A stretch of 64,000 bases of DNA from Rummeliibacillus pycnus_B (GCF_050459865.1 NZ_JBCMNM010000022.1:1-64000), one strand, 5' to 3'; numbered from the stretch's first letter, positions 51,522 through 62,096 are shown. A program made the numbers and translations. Notes: generated by a model from the letters alone, not told the origin.

Positions 51522-52842
51522 CTTGGTCACCTCCAATATTAGTAGGCGATAAAGCTGTCCACTTACCATTGATTAAATAGAACCACGTTGGTTTAAGGAT
51601 GAATACATTTGGTCGATCATTTTTTGTTACAAAATAACCTGCACGAATTTCTTCAATGTCATTGAAGTCTACTATATTAGATTTCATTAACTCCGCTACA
51701 ACACCTTGTCCATTCATGATCGTTAAGGCTTCATTTTCAGGAACTGATACCAATTTATAATAAGGACGAATATAGCGGGCAATATCATTGTTACCCCATA
51801 TTGTTTCAATCTGTGTAGAAGTTACGAGTGAATCAGCATATACAGGATAATCCTGCATATAAAGTTGATAAACAACTTTATTAGTATCTATATTTAATGA
51901 ATCGTATCGGAAATCACCAGTCCATCCGCCATGTTGATTGATAAAATCAAATGTATTTAATATTAACTTTGATTTATCTAATACATCAGGATGGTCTGAA
52001 GCTGCTGTATTGACAAAATCTAATACTCTTTTATTGTTATTCACGGTCATCATCGATACACCATCTGTATAATTCTCTTCCGCAGTTGCATCATCTACAC
52101 TGTTTTTGACAATTTTCGTATTTAAAAATAACGCATTCTTAAATCGCTCTATAGATGACGTAGAAATTAGATACGTATACTTCACCATAGTAGATTCTTT
52201 TGCAGGTAAATAAATAGTACTTCCTTGCTCTCGTGTAAATGCCATATACTCTTCTAAGTTATGAGATTGTTCTACAACTTGCTTCATAAAAATGGATTCA
52301 CTATTAACATGGATTTTCGCTTTATATACTTGCTTTTTCGTTGTATTGACAAATAACACGGTTAACTCTTCCGTATTTGAAAGTTGATTCCAGCCAACAA
52401 TCATTTGATTAAAGGACATATCAATTACTTTATCCTGAGATGTTGGCAAAAGACTTCGGAAGATTGAGTAAGGTATTTCTCCAGGGAAGAATAGTGTAAA
52501 TTGATTATCTCCACTTACCAATCTGTTTACTCTCGTACTATTCATATTATTACTAACTAGTACTGGATTTGATACTTGCCAACTTTGCATCTGATTCAAA
52601 ATGCTTTTCATCTCGTCATAACGATCTGTTCCACGCCATTCACCATTTTCATGAAAAACCATTCGATAAGGTTTAATGACATCTACAAGACGGAGTTTCT
52701 TTTCAACGGAAAAAGGAACAGGCGGTGTTTTCTCTATTGGGTCATAATTTGGCTTATAGGTCCAAATTGAAAATGTTAATGTAATACTTAATAGCACCAT
52801 GACAAAGAGTAAGACTGATTTTATCTGTTCGATATGTTTCAA
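51508..52842 (-). CDS. walH: WalH (YycH) regulator of WalK
   Basis: A 444-residue protein with a single N-terminal membrane helix (IKSVLLFVMVLLSITLTFSIW) and a large outside YycH domain (NGEWRGTDRYDEM, WGNNDIARYIRPYYKL). Partner of WalI in control of WalK. TTG 52842 shares bases with the walK stop (TTGA) and lies 6 bases after AGGTGA; GTG 52848 is inside that site. Confidence 0.9.
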   Translation of the reverse strand: MKHIEQIKSVLLFVMVLLSITLTFSIWTYKPNYDPIEKTPPVPFSVEKKLRLVDVIKPYRMVFHENGEWRGTDRYDEMKSILNQMQSWQVSNPVLVSNNMNSTRVNRLVSGDNQFTLFFPGEIPYSIFRSLLPTSQDKVIDMSFNQMIVGWNQLSNTEELTVLFVNTTKKQVYKAKIHVNSESIFMKQVVEQSHNLEEYMAFTREQGSTIYLPAKESTMVKYTYLISTSSIERFKNALFLNTKIVKNSVDDATAEENYTDGVSMMTVNNNKRVLDFVNTAASDHPDVLDKSKLILNTFDFINQHGGWTGDFRYDSLNIDTNKVVYQLYMQDYPVYADSLVTSTQIETIWGNNDIARYIRPYYKLVSVPENEALTIMNGQGVVAELMKSNIVDFNDIEEIRAGYFVTKNDRPNVFILKPTWFYLINGKWTALSPTNIGGDQVGLE

Positions 52843-54668
52843 TCCCACTCACCTGCCTCTTCATCTTCATAAGGTAATGTGAAGAAAATGGTTGTTCCGA
52901 CTCCTTCTTCACTTTCCGCCCAAATTTTACCGTTATGCGCCAAAATCATTTCCCGAGAAATAGCTAAACCAAGGCCCGTGCCACCCATAGAACGTGCTCT
53001 CGCTCTATCTACTCGATAGAAACGATCAAAAATACGCTCTACATTTTCTTTAGGAATCCCCATACCATCATCCGAAATCATTACAGTCAGTACGCCATCA
53101 TTTGCTGTCATGCCGAAGCGAATATTACCGCCATCAGGTGAATATTTTAAAGCGTTAGAGATAATATTATCGATTACTTGAGTGATTTTATCTGTATCAA
53201 GCTCTACATAGCATGGTGTACTAGGTAATATACGCTGAAATTCAACGTTTTTCGATTTCGACATTTCAAAACGGTCAATTATACGATTAAAGAATTTATT
53301 AAAATCTACAATATCTGCATTTATTTCATACTCTCTGCTATCCATACGTGAAAGTTGTAGTAAATCATTCACAAGACGAATCATACGTTCTGTCTCTGTT
53401 TGCGTAACATTTAAAAATTGAGGTGCAATCTCTTTGTTTTGCCATGCTCCATCTGCTAACGCTTCTAAATAGCTTCGCATTGTTGTAAGTGGTGTGCGTA
53501 ATTCATGAGAAACATTTGATACAAATTCACGACGCTCCATCTCAATCTTCTCTTGTTCTGTAATATCGTGCAATACAGTAATTACCCCATTAACAAAGCC
53601 CGTTTCCTTTTGAATAACAGAAAAGTTAGCACGCCAAATATAAGGACGATCCTGAGAACTGAAATCTAGATTAATAGAATCCTTCATATGAATTAAATCT
53701 TCAAATGTATGCTCTTCTTCTAATCCTAAAACAGAAACTAATGGTCTCCCCATTAATTCATCCTGTTCGCCATTCAAAAGTTTCTGAGCTGGCGTGTTAA
53801 TCAAAATAATCTTCCCTTTACGATCTGTTGCAATGACACCATCTGTCATATTTGTTAAAACTGAAGCTAGTTTTCTTCGCTCGCCTTCAGTTGTAGACTG
53901 TGCTTCTTGCAACCTATTCGTTAAATGGTTGAAAGCAATTGCTAATTGTCCTATTTCATCATTACCGTAAACTCTAACTTTACGAGAGAAATTGCCTTTA
54001 GCCATTGCCTGTGCTTGTCTACGCATATCTAAAATTGGCTTAGTGATTGTTCGAGCAATAAAAATCCCTAGAATAATGGTAATAGCTAATGCTAATGCAG
54101 TACCCACAGCTAAAATCTGATTAATTTCATTCATCTGTTCAAATATTCGTTCAATATTTGATTTTACATATACTGTTCCTAATACTTTTCCATTAGACGT
54201 ATTTATTATTGGAGTCGCAACTACCCAAACCCTTTTTCTCGTCTTTTCGTCAAGTGCAATTGTGTCAGTTGGCGTTTTGGAACTTAGCGACTTGAGAACA
54301 AGTGGTTCCATGGAGCGCTGACCAACAATCGATTGATTGCTCACATCTGATGATGCTAATATCCGGTTGCGTGCATCTATTACCTGTATTTCCTTAATAT
54401 CTTCTGATTTCAATCCAGTTAATACAGTCTTCAAGCTTTGCTCAAGTGTTGGGTCCTTATCCGTTCGCTCTTTTAATATTTCCTCTTTTACACTAAAGTT
54501 TACAAGCTTTAAACGATCCGTAATGGATGTTTCGAAGTTATCTTTTAATGTTTCTTCTAATCCTCTTGCAAAATATAGCCCAATAATTTGCATCGCAATT
54601 AATATGAGCAACACATAAATCAGTACAAGTTTGACCTGTACCGATTTAAAAAAACGAACCTTTTGCAT
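52839..54668 (-). CDS. walK: Sensor histidine kinase WalK
   Basis: A 609-residue kinase. Order: transmembrane helix (about 10-30), extracellular Cache-like domain, second helix (about 180-200), HAMP, PAS (EGERRKLASVLTNMTDGVIATDRKG...), HisKA with phosphoacceptor in FVSNVSHELRTPLTTMRSYLEAL, and HATPase (N-box IISNALKYSPDGG, G-boxes DDGMGIP and GTGLGLAI). It senses cell-wall state and phosphorylates WalR; it is essential in most Bacillales. Six-base gap from walR. Confidence 0.96.
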   Translation of the reverse strand: MQKVRFFKSVQVKLVLIYVLLILIAMQIIGLYFARGLEETLKDNFETSITDRLKLVNFSVKEEILKERTDKDPTLEQSLKTVLTGLKSEDIKEIQVIDARNRILASSDVSNQSIVGQRSMEPLVLKSLSSKTPTDTIALDEKTRKRVWVVATPIINTSNGKVLGTVYVKSNIERIFEQMNEINQILAVGTALALAITIILGIFIARTITKPILDMRRQAQAMAKGNFSRKVRVYGNDEIGQLAIAFNHLTNRLQEAQSTTEGERRKLASVLTNMTDGVIATDRKGKIILINTPAQKLLNGEQDELMGRPLVSVLGLEEEHTFEDLIHMKDSINLDFSSQDRPYIWRANFSVIQKETGFVNGVITVLHDITEQEKIEMERREFVSNVSHELRTPLTTMRSYLEALADGAWQNKEIAPQFLNVTQTETERMIRLVNDLLQLSRMDSREYEINADIVDFNKFFNRIIDRFEMSKSKNVEFQRILPSTPCYVELDTDKITQVIDNIISNALKYSPDGGNIRFGMTANDGVLTVMISDDGMGIPKENVERIFDRFYRVDRARARSMGGTGLGLAISREMILAHNGKIWAESEEGVGTTIFFTLPYEDEEAGEWD

Positions 54669-54674
54669 TATTCT

Positions 54675-55385
54675 TTACTCCTGTTCAGGATTTCTTAAAT
54701 AATATCCAACACCACGACGTGTGACGATCCATGTAGGATGGCTTGGGTTATCTTCAATTTTTTCTCGTAAACGGCGAATGGTGACATCAACTGTTCGTAC
54801 ATCTCCAAAATAGTCGTATCCCCAAACCGTTTGAAGTAAATGTTCACGCGTCATTACTTGACCAATATGTTTTGCTAAATAATGAAGTAATTCAAATTCA
54901 CGATGAGTTAATTCAATGGCTTCCTCACGTTTTAATACAAGATATGCATCTGGTTGAATCACTAAAGAACCGATAACGATATCATTATTTTCTTCTACTA
55001 CTTCTTCATTTGTTGTAATCGTTTGATGTCTACGCATATTGGCTTTAACACGGGCGATTAATTCACGTGTACTAAAAGGTTTTGTCACATAATCATCAGC
55101 ACCAAGTTCAAGGCCAAGAACTTTATCAATTTCTGAATCCTTTGCTGTAAGCATAATGATTGGTAAATCATATTTTTTGCGCACTTCACGGCATACTTCC
55201 ACTCCATCACGTTTTGGCAGCATTATATCTAAAAGCATTAAATCTGGTTTTAACTCCTCTACCTTTTCTAATGCTTCATCACCATCATAGGCACAGACTA
55301 CTTTATAGCCCTCTTTTATTAAATTAAATTGTAATATATCTGCAATCGGTTTTTCGTCATCTACTACTAAAATTGTTTTATCCAC
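54675..55385 (-). CDS. walR: Response regulator WalR
   Basis: A 236-residue OmpR-type regulator. The receiver domain has acidic Asp9/Asp10, phospho-acceptor Asp53 (LLDIMLPKRDG) and Lys in VTKPFS; the C-terminal winged helix includes LTHREFELLHYLAKHIGQVMTREHLL and DVRTVDVTIRRLREKIE. It controls autolysins and wall metabolism. First gene of walRKHIJ. Confidence 0.97.
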   Translation of the reverse strand: MDKTILVVDDEKPIADILQFNLIKEGYKVVCAYDGDEALEKVEELKPDLMLLDIMLPKRDGVEVCREVRKKYDLPIIMLTAKDSEIDKVLGLELGADDYVTKPFSTRELIARVKANMRRHQTITTNEEVVEENNDIVIGSLVIQPDAYLVLKREEAIELTHREFELLHYLAKHIGQVMTREHLLQTVWGYDYFGDVRTVDVTIRRLREKIEDNPSHPTWIVTRRGVGYYLRNPEQE

Positions 55386-55865
55386 AGTCTTTTTCCCCTT
55401 TCTTACAGTCAGTATAGGTTGTTGATTACTGTTAGATTAAATTCTATATACTAACTCTACCATGCTTTAATATTATTCGCATCTTTCGCTTTTCCAAAAG
55501 TTTAGTATTTCCTAGGCAATAATATGCTATTAATCGACAATAAAAAGAATGAATCTATATAAGTTTAACATAAAGTAAACAAGCAGGATTTCCTAATGTT
55601 AAGGTTAAAAGGACTCATATTTAATCAATAAACACATTCTAAAGTACATATTCATCCAAATTATTTTAGACTTTTTTCTACTTTTTAATTCAACTAAGAT
55701 TATTCATAAATTTTTTCAAAAGGCGAATAAAGTTGATATGATCAGTTTTATAGTTGATTTGAAAGTATTAACAATTTAGTAAGACTTAATCATTTCTAAT
55801 ATGAACCCAAATAATGCTTTGCATCAACAAATGTGCTAAGCATAACTTCCTAAAGTAAAAGTGCA
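55386..55865. other. Intergenic between purA and walR, no gene seen
   Basis: About 480 AT-rich bases holding the wal operon promoter region. I found no open frame with a ribosome site, hairpin or repeat of note. Confidence 0.6.
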
Positions 55866-55896
55866 TAAAAAAGCAGCTAGCAAAAGCTAGCTGCTC
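55866..55896 (-). terminator. Terminator of purA
   Basis: GCAGCTAGC-AAAA-GCTAGCTGC, perfect 9-bp stem, followed by TTTTTT on the minus strand. Confidence 0.9.
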
Positions 55897-55911
55897 CATT
55901 TAATTTATCAA

Positions 55912-57204
55912 TTATGCTTGTTCCCAAACATCTATTAATACATTTGTTTGTTCACGGTCTGGACCTACAGAGAATGTTGCAATACGGATACCTGTTAATT
56001 CACTAACGCGTTTTACATAGTTACGTGCATTTTCAGGTAGCTCTTCTAGTGTTTTGCATCCTGTAACATCTTCAGTCCAACCAGGAAGTTCTTCATAAAT
56101 TGGTTTGCAGCCTTCAATAATGTGAAGGTTTGCAGGGTATTCAGTGATGATTTCACCATTGTAATCATATGCAGTACAGATTTTAACTGTATCTAGACCT
56201 GTTAATACGTCAATTGAGTTAAGAGCTAAATCTGTAATACCTGATACACGGCGAGAATGACGTACAACAACTGAGTCAAACCAACCTACACGACGTGGAC
56301 GGCCAGTAGTTGTACCATATTCACGACCAACTTCACGAATTTGATGACCTACTTCATCAAATAATTCAGTTGGGAATGGGCCATCACCAACACGAGAAGT
56401 ATAAGCTTTTGATACGCCAATTACACGTGTTACTGCAGATGGGCCTACGCCAGCACCTGTAGCTACACCGCCTGCAACTGGGTTAGATGAAGTTACATAT
56501 GGGTAAGTACCATGGTCAACATCAAGTAAAATACCTTGTGCGCCTTCAAATAATACTTTACCATCTTCGTCTAATACGTCGTTTAATACTTTAGAAGTAT
56601 CTGTTACGTATTGAGCGATTTCTTGGCCGTATGCATAGAATGATTCGAAGATATCTTCGAATTTTAAAGGTTCTACTTCATAGAATTTAGTGAATAAACG
56701 ATTTTTGATTTCTAAGTTATTACGAAGTTTCTCTTCAAATACGTCTTTGTCTAAAAGATCCGCGATACGGATACCAATACGTTGAACTTTATCTGTATAG
56801 CAAGGTCCGATACCTTTACAAGTAGTACCGATTTTTGCATCTCCGCGAGATTCTTCGTCTACCTTATCTTGATAAATATGGTAAGGAAGAATAACTTGAG
56901 CACGGTTTGAGATACGTAAGTTAGAAGTATCAATTCCTCGATCTTGTAAACCTTTAAGCTCTTTTACTAAAGATTCAGGGTTAATAACCATACCGTTACC
57001 CATTACTGAAGTTTTTTCTTTATAAAAAATACCTGAAGGGATTAAATGTAGTTTATAAGTTTCGCCTTCAAATTGAATTGTATGTCCTGCGTTATCGCCA
57101 CCAGAATAACGAGCGATTGCATCTGCCTTTTTAGATAGGAAGTCAGTAATTTTACCCTTACCTTCGTCTCCCCATTGTGTTCCTACTACTACAACTGATG
57201 TCAT
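55912..57204 (-). CDS. purA: Adenylosuccinate synthetase
   Basis: A 430-residue enzyme that joins aspartate to IMP with GTP, the first step from IMP to AMP. Motifs: GTQWGDEGKGK (P-loop), GGDNAGHT, GTTCKGIGPCYTDK, FEGAQGILLDVDHGTYPYVTSS and TTTGRPRRVGWFD. ATG 57204 has GGAGGTG 6 bases upstream and is preferred to 57213. It has its own PurR-type operator and promoter. Confidence 0.97.
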   Translation of the reverse strand: MTSVVVVGTQWGDEGKGKITDFLSKKADAIARYSGGDNAGHTIQFEGETYKLHLIPSGIFYKEKTSVMGNGMVINPESLVKELKGLQDRGIDTSNLRISNRAQVILPYHIYQDKVDEESRGDAKIGTTCKGIGPCYTDKVQRIGIRIADLLDKDVFEEKLRNNLEIKNRLFTKFYEVEPLKFEDIFESFYAYGQEIAQYVTDTSKVLNDVLDEDGKVLFEGAQGILLDVDHGTYPYVTSSNPVAGGVATGAGVGPSAVTRVIGVSKAYTSRVGDGPFPTELFDEVGHQIREVGREYGTTTGRPRRVGWFDSVVVRHSRRVSGITDLALNSIDVLTGLDTVKICTAYDYNGEIITEYPANLHIIEGCKPIYEELPGWTEDVTGCKTLEELPENARNYVKRVSELTGIRIATFSVGPDREQTNVLIDVWEQA

Positions 57205-57255
57205 GATCAGCACCTCCGTCAGACACTTTCATAGTGTCCTGATTCAAACAGACTT

Positions 57256-57284
57256 ATTGTAACAACGAAAACGAGTATAGTCAA
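57256..57284 (-). promoter_or_regulatory. Sigma-A promoter of purA
   Basis: On the minus strand, TTGACT (57284-57279), 17-base spacer, TACAAT (57261-57256), about 50 bases before the purA start. Confidence 0.8.
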
Positions 57285-57299
57285 CAAAAACCAATAAGA

Positions 57300-57341
57300 A
57301 ACACGAACATATCATATACGTCAGACATCAATGTTCGTGTT
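57300..57341 (-). promoter_or_regulatory. PurR operator (two inverted PurBoxes)
   Basis: AAACACGAACATT-type boxes in inverted orientation, their central CGAA motifs 26 bases apart. That equals the 16-17-base gap between 14-bp PurBoxes known from B. subtilis PurR targets. It lies just upstream of the purA -35 box. The 11-bp arms could also form a hairpin after dnaB. Confidence 0.75.
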
Positions 57342-57348
57342 TTGTTGT

Positions 57349-58707
57349 TTAATAGCCTCCTGCTGGTGCCTCAGCACTCCAGTCAACGCTAACAAATTTG
57401 TTGAATTCTTTTTTAAACGCCAATTTTACAGTATCTGTTGGGCCATTACGTTGCTTTGCAATAATAATTTCAATTGTATTTGCATCTTCTGTTTCTTTAT
57501 CATAATAATCTTCACGGTATAAGAATGCTACGATATCGGCATCTTGCTCAATACTTCCAGATTCACGAAGGTCACTCATCATCGGACGTTTATCTTGACG
57601 TTGCTCAACGCCACGAGATAATTGAGACAGTGCTATAACAGGAACTTCTAACTCCCGAGCTAATGCCTTAAGTGACCGTGAAATTTCGGATACTTCTTGT
57701 TGTCTATTTGCACCTGCTCCACCGTTACCTTGAATAAGTTGTAGGTAATCGATTAGAATCATACCAAGACCACGTTCTTGTTTTAATCGACGACACTTTG
57801 CACGAATTTCACTAACACGAACACCAGCAGCATCGTCAATATAAATCCCTGCACGAGATAAAGTCCCCGTTGCCATCGTTAGTTTACGCCAATCTTCCGA
57901 ATTTAAAGCACCTGTACGTAAAACTTGTGCATCTATATTACCTTCTGCACAGAGCATACGCATGACAAGTTGTTCTGCGCCCATTTCGAGCGAGAAAATA
58001 GCTACATTTTCTTCCGTTTGGGTACCAACTGCTTGTGCTACATTTAATGCAAAGGCTGTTTTCCCAACTGATGGTCTGGCAGCAACAATGATTAAATCTC
58101 CGCGTTGGAAACCAGCTGTTAAACGATCCAGGTCACGGAACCCTGTTGGAATACCAGTAATATCACCTTTGCGATTCTGTAATTGTTCAATATTGGCATA
58201 TGTCTCAACAAGAACATCTTTTACATGCTTAAAATCACCGGAATTTTTGCGATTCGCCACTTCCATCACTTTACTCTCAGCTTCAGAAAGCAATGCATCT
58301 ACTTCATCTTCTCGCAGGTAACCATCTTCTACTATTTTCGTAGCTACTCTAATTAGTCGGCGGAGTGTAGCTTTTTCCGAAACAATTTGAGCATAATAAC
58401 CAACATTGGCTGCTGTTGGTACAGCATTCGCAATTTCAGTTATGTAAGAGATACCGCCAACATCTTCTAATTCATTATGTGATGATAGCTCCTCTGTAAC
58501 AGTAATGATATCAATTGCTTTTCCCTGATCGCTCAAACGTAACATTGTTTGGAAAATCATCTGATGTGCAGAACGATAAAAGTCTTCAGGAATTAAAATT
58601 TCTGAAGCAGTAATTAGCGCCTGTGGTTCAAGAAATATTGCCCCGATGATAGATTGTTCAGCTTCTTGGTTGTGAGGCGGAACGCGGTCCAACTGTGGAT
58701 CGTTCAT
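57349..58707 (-). CDS. dnaB: Replicative DNA helicase
   Basis: A 452-residue hexameric helicase (DnaB family, called DnaC in B. subtilis). N-terminal domain (PPHNQEAEQSIIGAIFLEPQAL) then RecA-like core with Walker A ARPSVGKTAFALN, Walker B MILIDYLQLIQG and QLSRGVEQR. It unwinds DNA at the replication fork. It follows rplI with a 12-base gap. Confidence 0.96.
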   Translation of the reverse strand: MNDPQLDRVPPHNQEAEQSIIGAIFLEPQALITASEILIPEDFYRSAHQMIFQTMLRLSDQGKAIDIITVTEELSSHNELEDVGGISYITEIANAVPTAANVGYYAQIVSEKATLRRLIRVATKIVEDGYLREDEVDALLSEAESKVMEVANRKNSGDFKHVKDVLVETYANIEQLQNRKGDITGIPTGFRDLDRLTAGFQRGDLIIVAARPSVGKTAFALNVAQAVGTQTEENVAIFSLEMGAEQLVMRMLCAEGNIDAQVLRTGALNSEDWRKLTMATGTLSRAGIYIDDAAGVRVSEIRAKCRRLKQERGLGMILIDYLQLIQGNGGAGANRQQEVSEISRSLKALARELEVPVIALSQLSRGVEQRQDKRPMMSDLRESGSIEQDADIVAFLYREDYYDKETEDANTIEIIIAKQRNGPTDTVKLAFKKEFNKFVSVDWSAEAPAGGY

Positions 58708-58719
58708 AAATGTCTCTCC

Positions 58720-59169
58720 TTACGCTTGTTCTGCAACATGTACTTTCAATGTAGCAGTTACTTCATGATGAAGTTTTACAGGTGCTTTCGTTACTCCTAA
58801 TGTACGAATAGCATCTTTTAATTCCATTTTTCGTTTATCAATTTTAATACCATGGTCTTTTTGTAATTGTTCTACGATTTGTTTTGAAGTGATTGAACCG
58901 AATAAGCGACCGTCTTTACCAGGTTTTGCTGTTAACTCAACTGTTAAACCTTCTAATGTTTCTTTTAACGCTTTCGCATCTTCTAATTCTTGTGCAGCAT
59001 CTTCAGCAGCACGTTTATTTTGAGCTCTTAATTTTGCCATTTCAGCAGGTGTTGCTTCAACAGCACTTTTTTGTTTTAGTAAAACGTTACGTGCATAACC
59101 TTCAGAAACTTCTTTTGTTTCACCTTTTTTACCTTGACCTTTAACGTCTTTCAAAAATATTACTTTCAT
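58720..59169 (-). CDS. rplI: 50S ribosomal protein L9
   Basis: A 149-residue protein with N-domain MKVIFLKDVKGQGKKGETKEVSEGYARNVLLKQ, a long connecting helix and a C-domain with GRLFGSITSKQI. It overlaps the gdpP stop by ATGA and precedes dnaB, the usual Firmicute order. Confidence 0.97.
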   Translation of the reverse strand: MKVIFLKDVKGQGKKGETKEVSEGYARNVLLKQKSAVEATPAEMAKLRAQNKRAAEDAAQELEDAKALKETLEGLTVELTAKPGKDGRLFGSITSKQIVEQLQKDHGIKIDKRKMELKDAIRTLGVTKAPVKLHHEVTATLKVHVAEQA

Positions 59170-61142
59170 GCTTCTGTACTCCCTTCTAATACATCATCTA
59201 TTGCTATTTTTAGTTTTTGGATGGCTTCATCAATTGTTTGGACGTCTAACTGACATGCAGCATTTGTTAAATGTCCACCGCCACCTAATTCCTCCATCAC
59301 AAGTTGAACATTAATCTCACCTAATGATCGTGCACTAATACCAACTGTCCCATCATTACGATGTGCAACTACGAAAGATGCAGATATATCTTTCATCGTT
59401 AATAAAATATCTGCCGTTTGTGCAATTAATACAGAGTTGTATATTTTATCACTATCACCGCGTGCAATAGCGATTCCATTATGGACAAATTCAGCTGTTT
59501 GCACTATTTTAGAACGTTCAATATACGTACCTATATCTTCTTTTAAAAGTCGTTGTACAAGTACGGTATCTGCTCCATTTGTACGTAAATATGATGCAGC
59601 TTCAAAAGTTCTTGCACCTGTACGTAATGTAAAGCTTTTCGTATCAACAATAATACCGGCTAGTAAAGCTGTTGCTTCTAACATTGTTATTTTATCATTT
59701 TTTGGCTGATACTCTAATAGCTCAGTTACCAATTCAGCAGTTGAAGAGGCATACGGTTCCATATACACAAGCATTGGATTTTTGACAAATTCTTCGCCAC
59801 GACGATGGTGGTCAATAACTACGACTTTATCTGATTTATTCAGTAACCTTGGCTCTATCGTCATACTTGGTTTATGTGTATCCACGATAACCAGCAATGA
59901 TTTATCTGTAATCTTATCAAATGCCACTTCTGGTGTAATAAAGCGATTATATAAATCAGACTTTTCCTTAACAACTTGCATTAGACGACCGATACTATTA
60001 TCAATGTTATCAAAATCGATTACTACGTAACCATCAATACCATTCATATCTGCCATTTTACGTACACCAATTGCTGCACCTATAGCATCCATATCAGGCA
60101 TTTTATGCCCCATTACAAAGATTTGATCACTATCTTGTATTAAATCACGTAAGGCATGTGAAATAACGCGTGCACGTACTCTTGTGCGCTTCTCAACGGG
60201 GTTCGTTTTACCACCGTAGAATTTGACCTTTCCACTAGGCTGTTTGATTGCTACTTGATCTCCACCACGTCCAAGGACAAGGTCCAAACTAGATTGTGCA
60301 AGCTCTCCTAATTCAAGTAAAGACTGTGACCCTGCTCCAACTCCAATACTTAGTGTTAACGATAGATTTTGTTGAGCTGTAATTTCACGGATATCATCAA
60401 GTATTGAGAATCTTTTCTTTTCTAGTTCTTGTAAGATGGATTCATTCATAACAGCGATAAATCTGTCAGAATCGATACGTTTTAAATAAATACCGTTTGT
60501 TGTACCCCAGTTATTAACGAGTGAAGTTACAAGTGAGTTAGTTTGACTACGATTTTGATCGTCCATTCCTTGCGTGATTTCATCATAGTTATCAACGAAA
60601 AGAATGGCAATAACAGTACGATCATCATAGTAAAGTGCTTCAATTTCTACTTGTTCTGTAATATCAAAGAAGTATAGTAATTTATCTTCCGGCTTATAAA
60701 ACGCACGATATTTACGATCTTTTAATGTAATATTTAGCTCATTCGATTCTTCATGTTTAATGAGATTATATAAATCTTCTGATAGTGAGAAGATTTCTTC
60801 ACCAATCAACGAATCAGTCCCTAGAATACGGAGCATATGAGGATTGGTCCATTCAATCGAAAACTGCTCATCGATTAACACGATACCGATTGGCATTTCT
60901 AATAATGCTTCTTCTCCAACCTTTTTTAAGCGGTAAGAAAGCATTTCAATATGTTTCTCCGTCTCTTTATATGTGTCAGATTCAGCTTTCCAAGCAAGAA
61001 TCAATACTAGTAAAAGGACAAAACCATACACGATACCTGTTACTAGATTCCACATCGTGCATATAACAATGCCCGCTATTCCCAGCAATGACAGGATTAA
61101 AAGAGGATATCGTATTGGTCGTTTTCTAAAAAGAGTACCCAT
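59166..61142 (-). CDS. gdpP: Cyclic-di-AMP phosphodiesterase GdpP
   Basis: A 658-residue protein with two N-terminal membrane helices (about 12-50), a heme-type PAS domain, a degenerate GGDEF domain (lacking a clean GGDEF signature), and DHH/DHHA1 catalytic domains with DMDAIG, IVDTHKP, VIDHHRRG and GGGGHLTNAAC. It hydrolyses c-di-AMP, tuning potassium balance and beta-lactam tolerance. ATG 61142 follows AGGAG at 9 bases and is preferred to TTG 61151. Confidence 0.95.
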   Translation of the reverse strand: MGTLFRKRPIRYPLLILSLLGIAGIVICTMWNLVTGIVYGFVLLLVLILAWKAESDTYKETEKHIEMLSYRLKKVGEEALLEMPIGIVLIDEQFSIEWTNPHMLRILGTDSLIGEEIFSLSEDLYNLIKHEESNELNITLKDRKYRAFYKPEDKLLYFFDITEQVEIEALYYDDRTVIAILFVDNYDEITQGMDDQNRSQTNSLVTSLVNNWGTTNGIYLKRIDSDRFIAVMNESILQELEKKRFSILDDIREITAQQNLSLTLSIGVGAGSQSLLELGELAQSSLDLVLGRGGDQVAIKQPSGKVKFYGGKTNPVEKRTRVRARVISHALRDLIQDSDQIFVMGHKMPDMDAIGAAIGVRKMADMNGIDGYVVIDFDNIDNSIGRLMQVVKEKSDLYNRFITPEVAFDKITDKSLLVIVDTHKPSMTIEPRLLNKSDKVVVIDHHRRGEEFVKNPMLVYMEPYASSTAELVTELLEYQPKNDKITMLEATALLAGIIVDTKSFTLRTGARTFEAASYLRTNGADTVLVQRLLKEDIGTYIERSKIVQTAEFVHNGIAIARGDSDKIYNSVLIAQTADILLTMKDISASFVVAHRNDGTVGISARSLGEINVQLVMEELGGGGHLTNAACQLDVQTIDEAIQKLKIAIDDVLEGSTEA

Positions 61143-61154
61143 AAATCTCAACTC

Positions 61155-62096
61155 CTATTTTCTTGTCATGCCACTAATAAGCCCACGGATGTCGAATCCT
61201 AAATCGGCAATGCCAAGCAATGTGACAAATGAGCTTAGTGGAAAGGCTAAGATTGTACCAACAACTGCGGTCCATTTTGGCCAACCTTGCTGATACATAT
61301 AAAAATGAATTAACGAAATCCCCTGTACCATAAATAATATACTTAAAATCGAGGATAAATTTAATACAACCATATAAATAAAAGTTCCTTCATCCGGCTT
61401 TACAAATAAACTTAATGCTAATACCACAAGATAATACCACAAAGTTGCACGTGGTAATCGTAAATCTCTGAATGGGGCGAATTTAGGAACCTCTAATCCG
61501 AATCTGCGTAATAATGGTAAATTCACCGAAATAACAATAAATGTCATAAAAAAAACAACAAGTGTCACTATAGTCGGCATAAGAATTTGCATTGTATTAA
61601 ACATAGTAGTTAAATGTTCAGTTGAAATTGGAGTTTGACCTGTCATTGATCTTACTATTTCGTTTGACTTTTCATAACTTTCGTGAAGAGTTGTCATCGT
61701 TTCCTTCAATATATCGATATTGAAAAATTTAACCGATATAATGTACTCCAATGTAACGGAAATCAAGACTGTAAATGCTGTTGACATAAATAAATAGATT
61801 TTGCTTTTTTTTGTACGTATTACATCACCCATAACAAACCCTATGATGGCAAATACGATAGCTACAGGCAGTGATAGAAGACCACCAAATAAAAGTGAAA
61901 TAACGATACTAACGATTGCAACTAATAACGATGAACTACGGTTGTATTTTGCGCTATACCAAGCTATTGGTAAAGAGATAAACCAGATTGTTACAATACT
62001 TACCACAGGTATATATGTAGAGATGGCTAATAATATCGTAAACAATGCGACCATCATAGCGCCGTGCGTAATTCTTCGTGTCTGATTTTCCGGCAT
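61155..62096 (-). CDS. YybS-like DUF2232 membrane protein
   Basis: A 313-residue protein with about eight hydrophobic segments (DUF2232). It always sits upstream of gdpP in Bacillales; an accessory or transport role is suspected but unproven. The stop is a few bases before the gdpP start, so the two are co-transcribed. AAGGAAGG lies before ATG. Confidence 0.88.
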   Translation of the reverse strand: MPENQTRRITHGAMMVALFTILLAISTYIPVVSIVTIWFISLPIAWYSAKYNRSSSLLVAIVSIVISLLFGGLLSLPVAIVFAIIGFVMGDVIRTKKSKIYLFMSTAFTVLISVTLEYIISVKFFNIDILKETMTTLHESYEKSNEIVRSMTGQTPISTEHLTTMFNTMQILMPTIVTLVVFFMTFIVISVNLPLLRRFGLEVPKFAPFRDLRLPRATLWYYLVVLALSLFVKPDEGTFIYMVVLNLSSILSILFMVQGISLIHFYMYQQGWPKWTAVVGTILAFPLSSFVTLLGIADLGFDIRGLISGMTRK

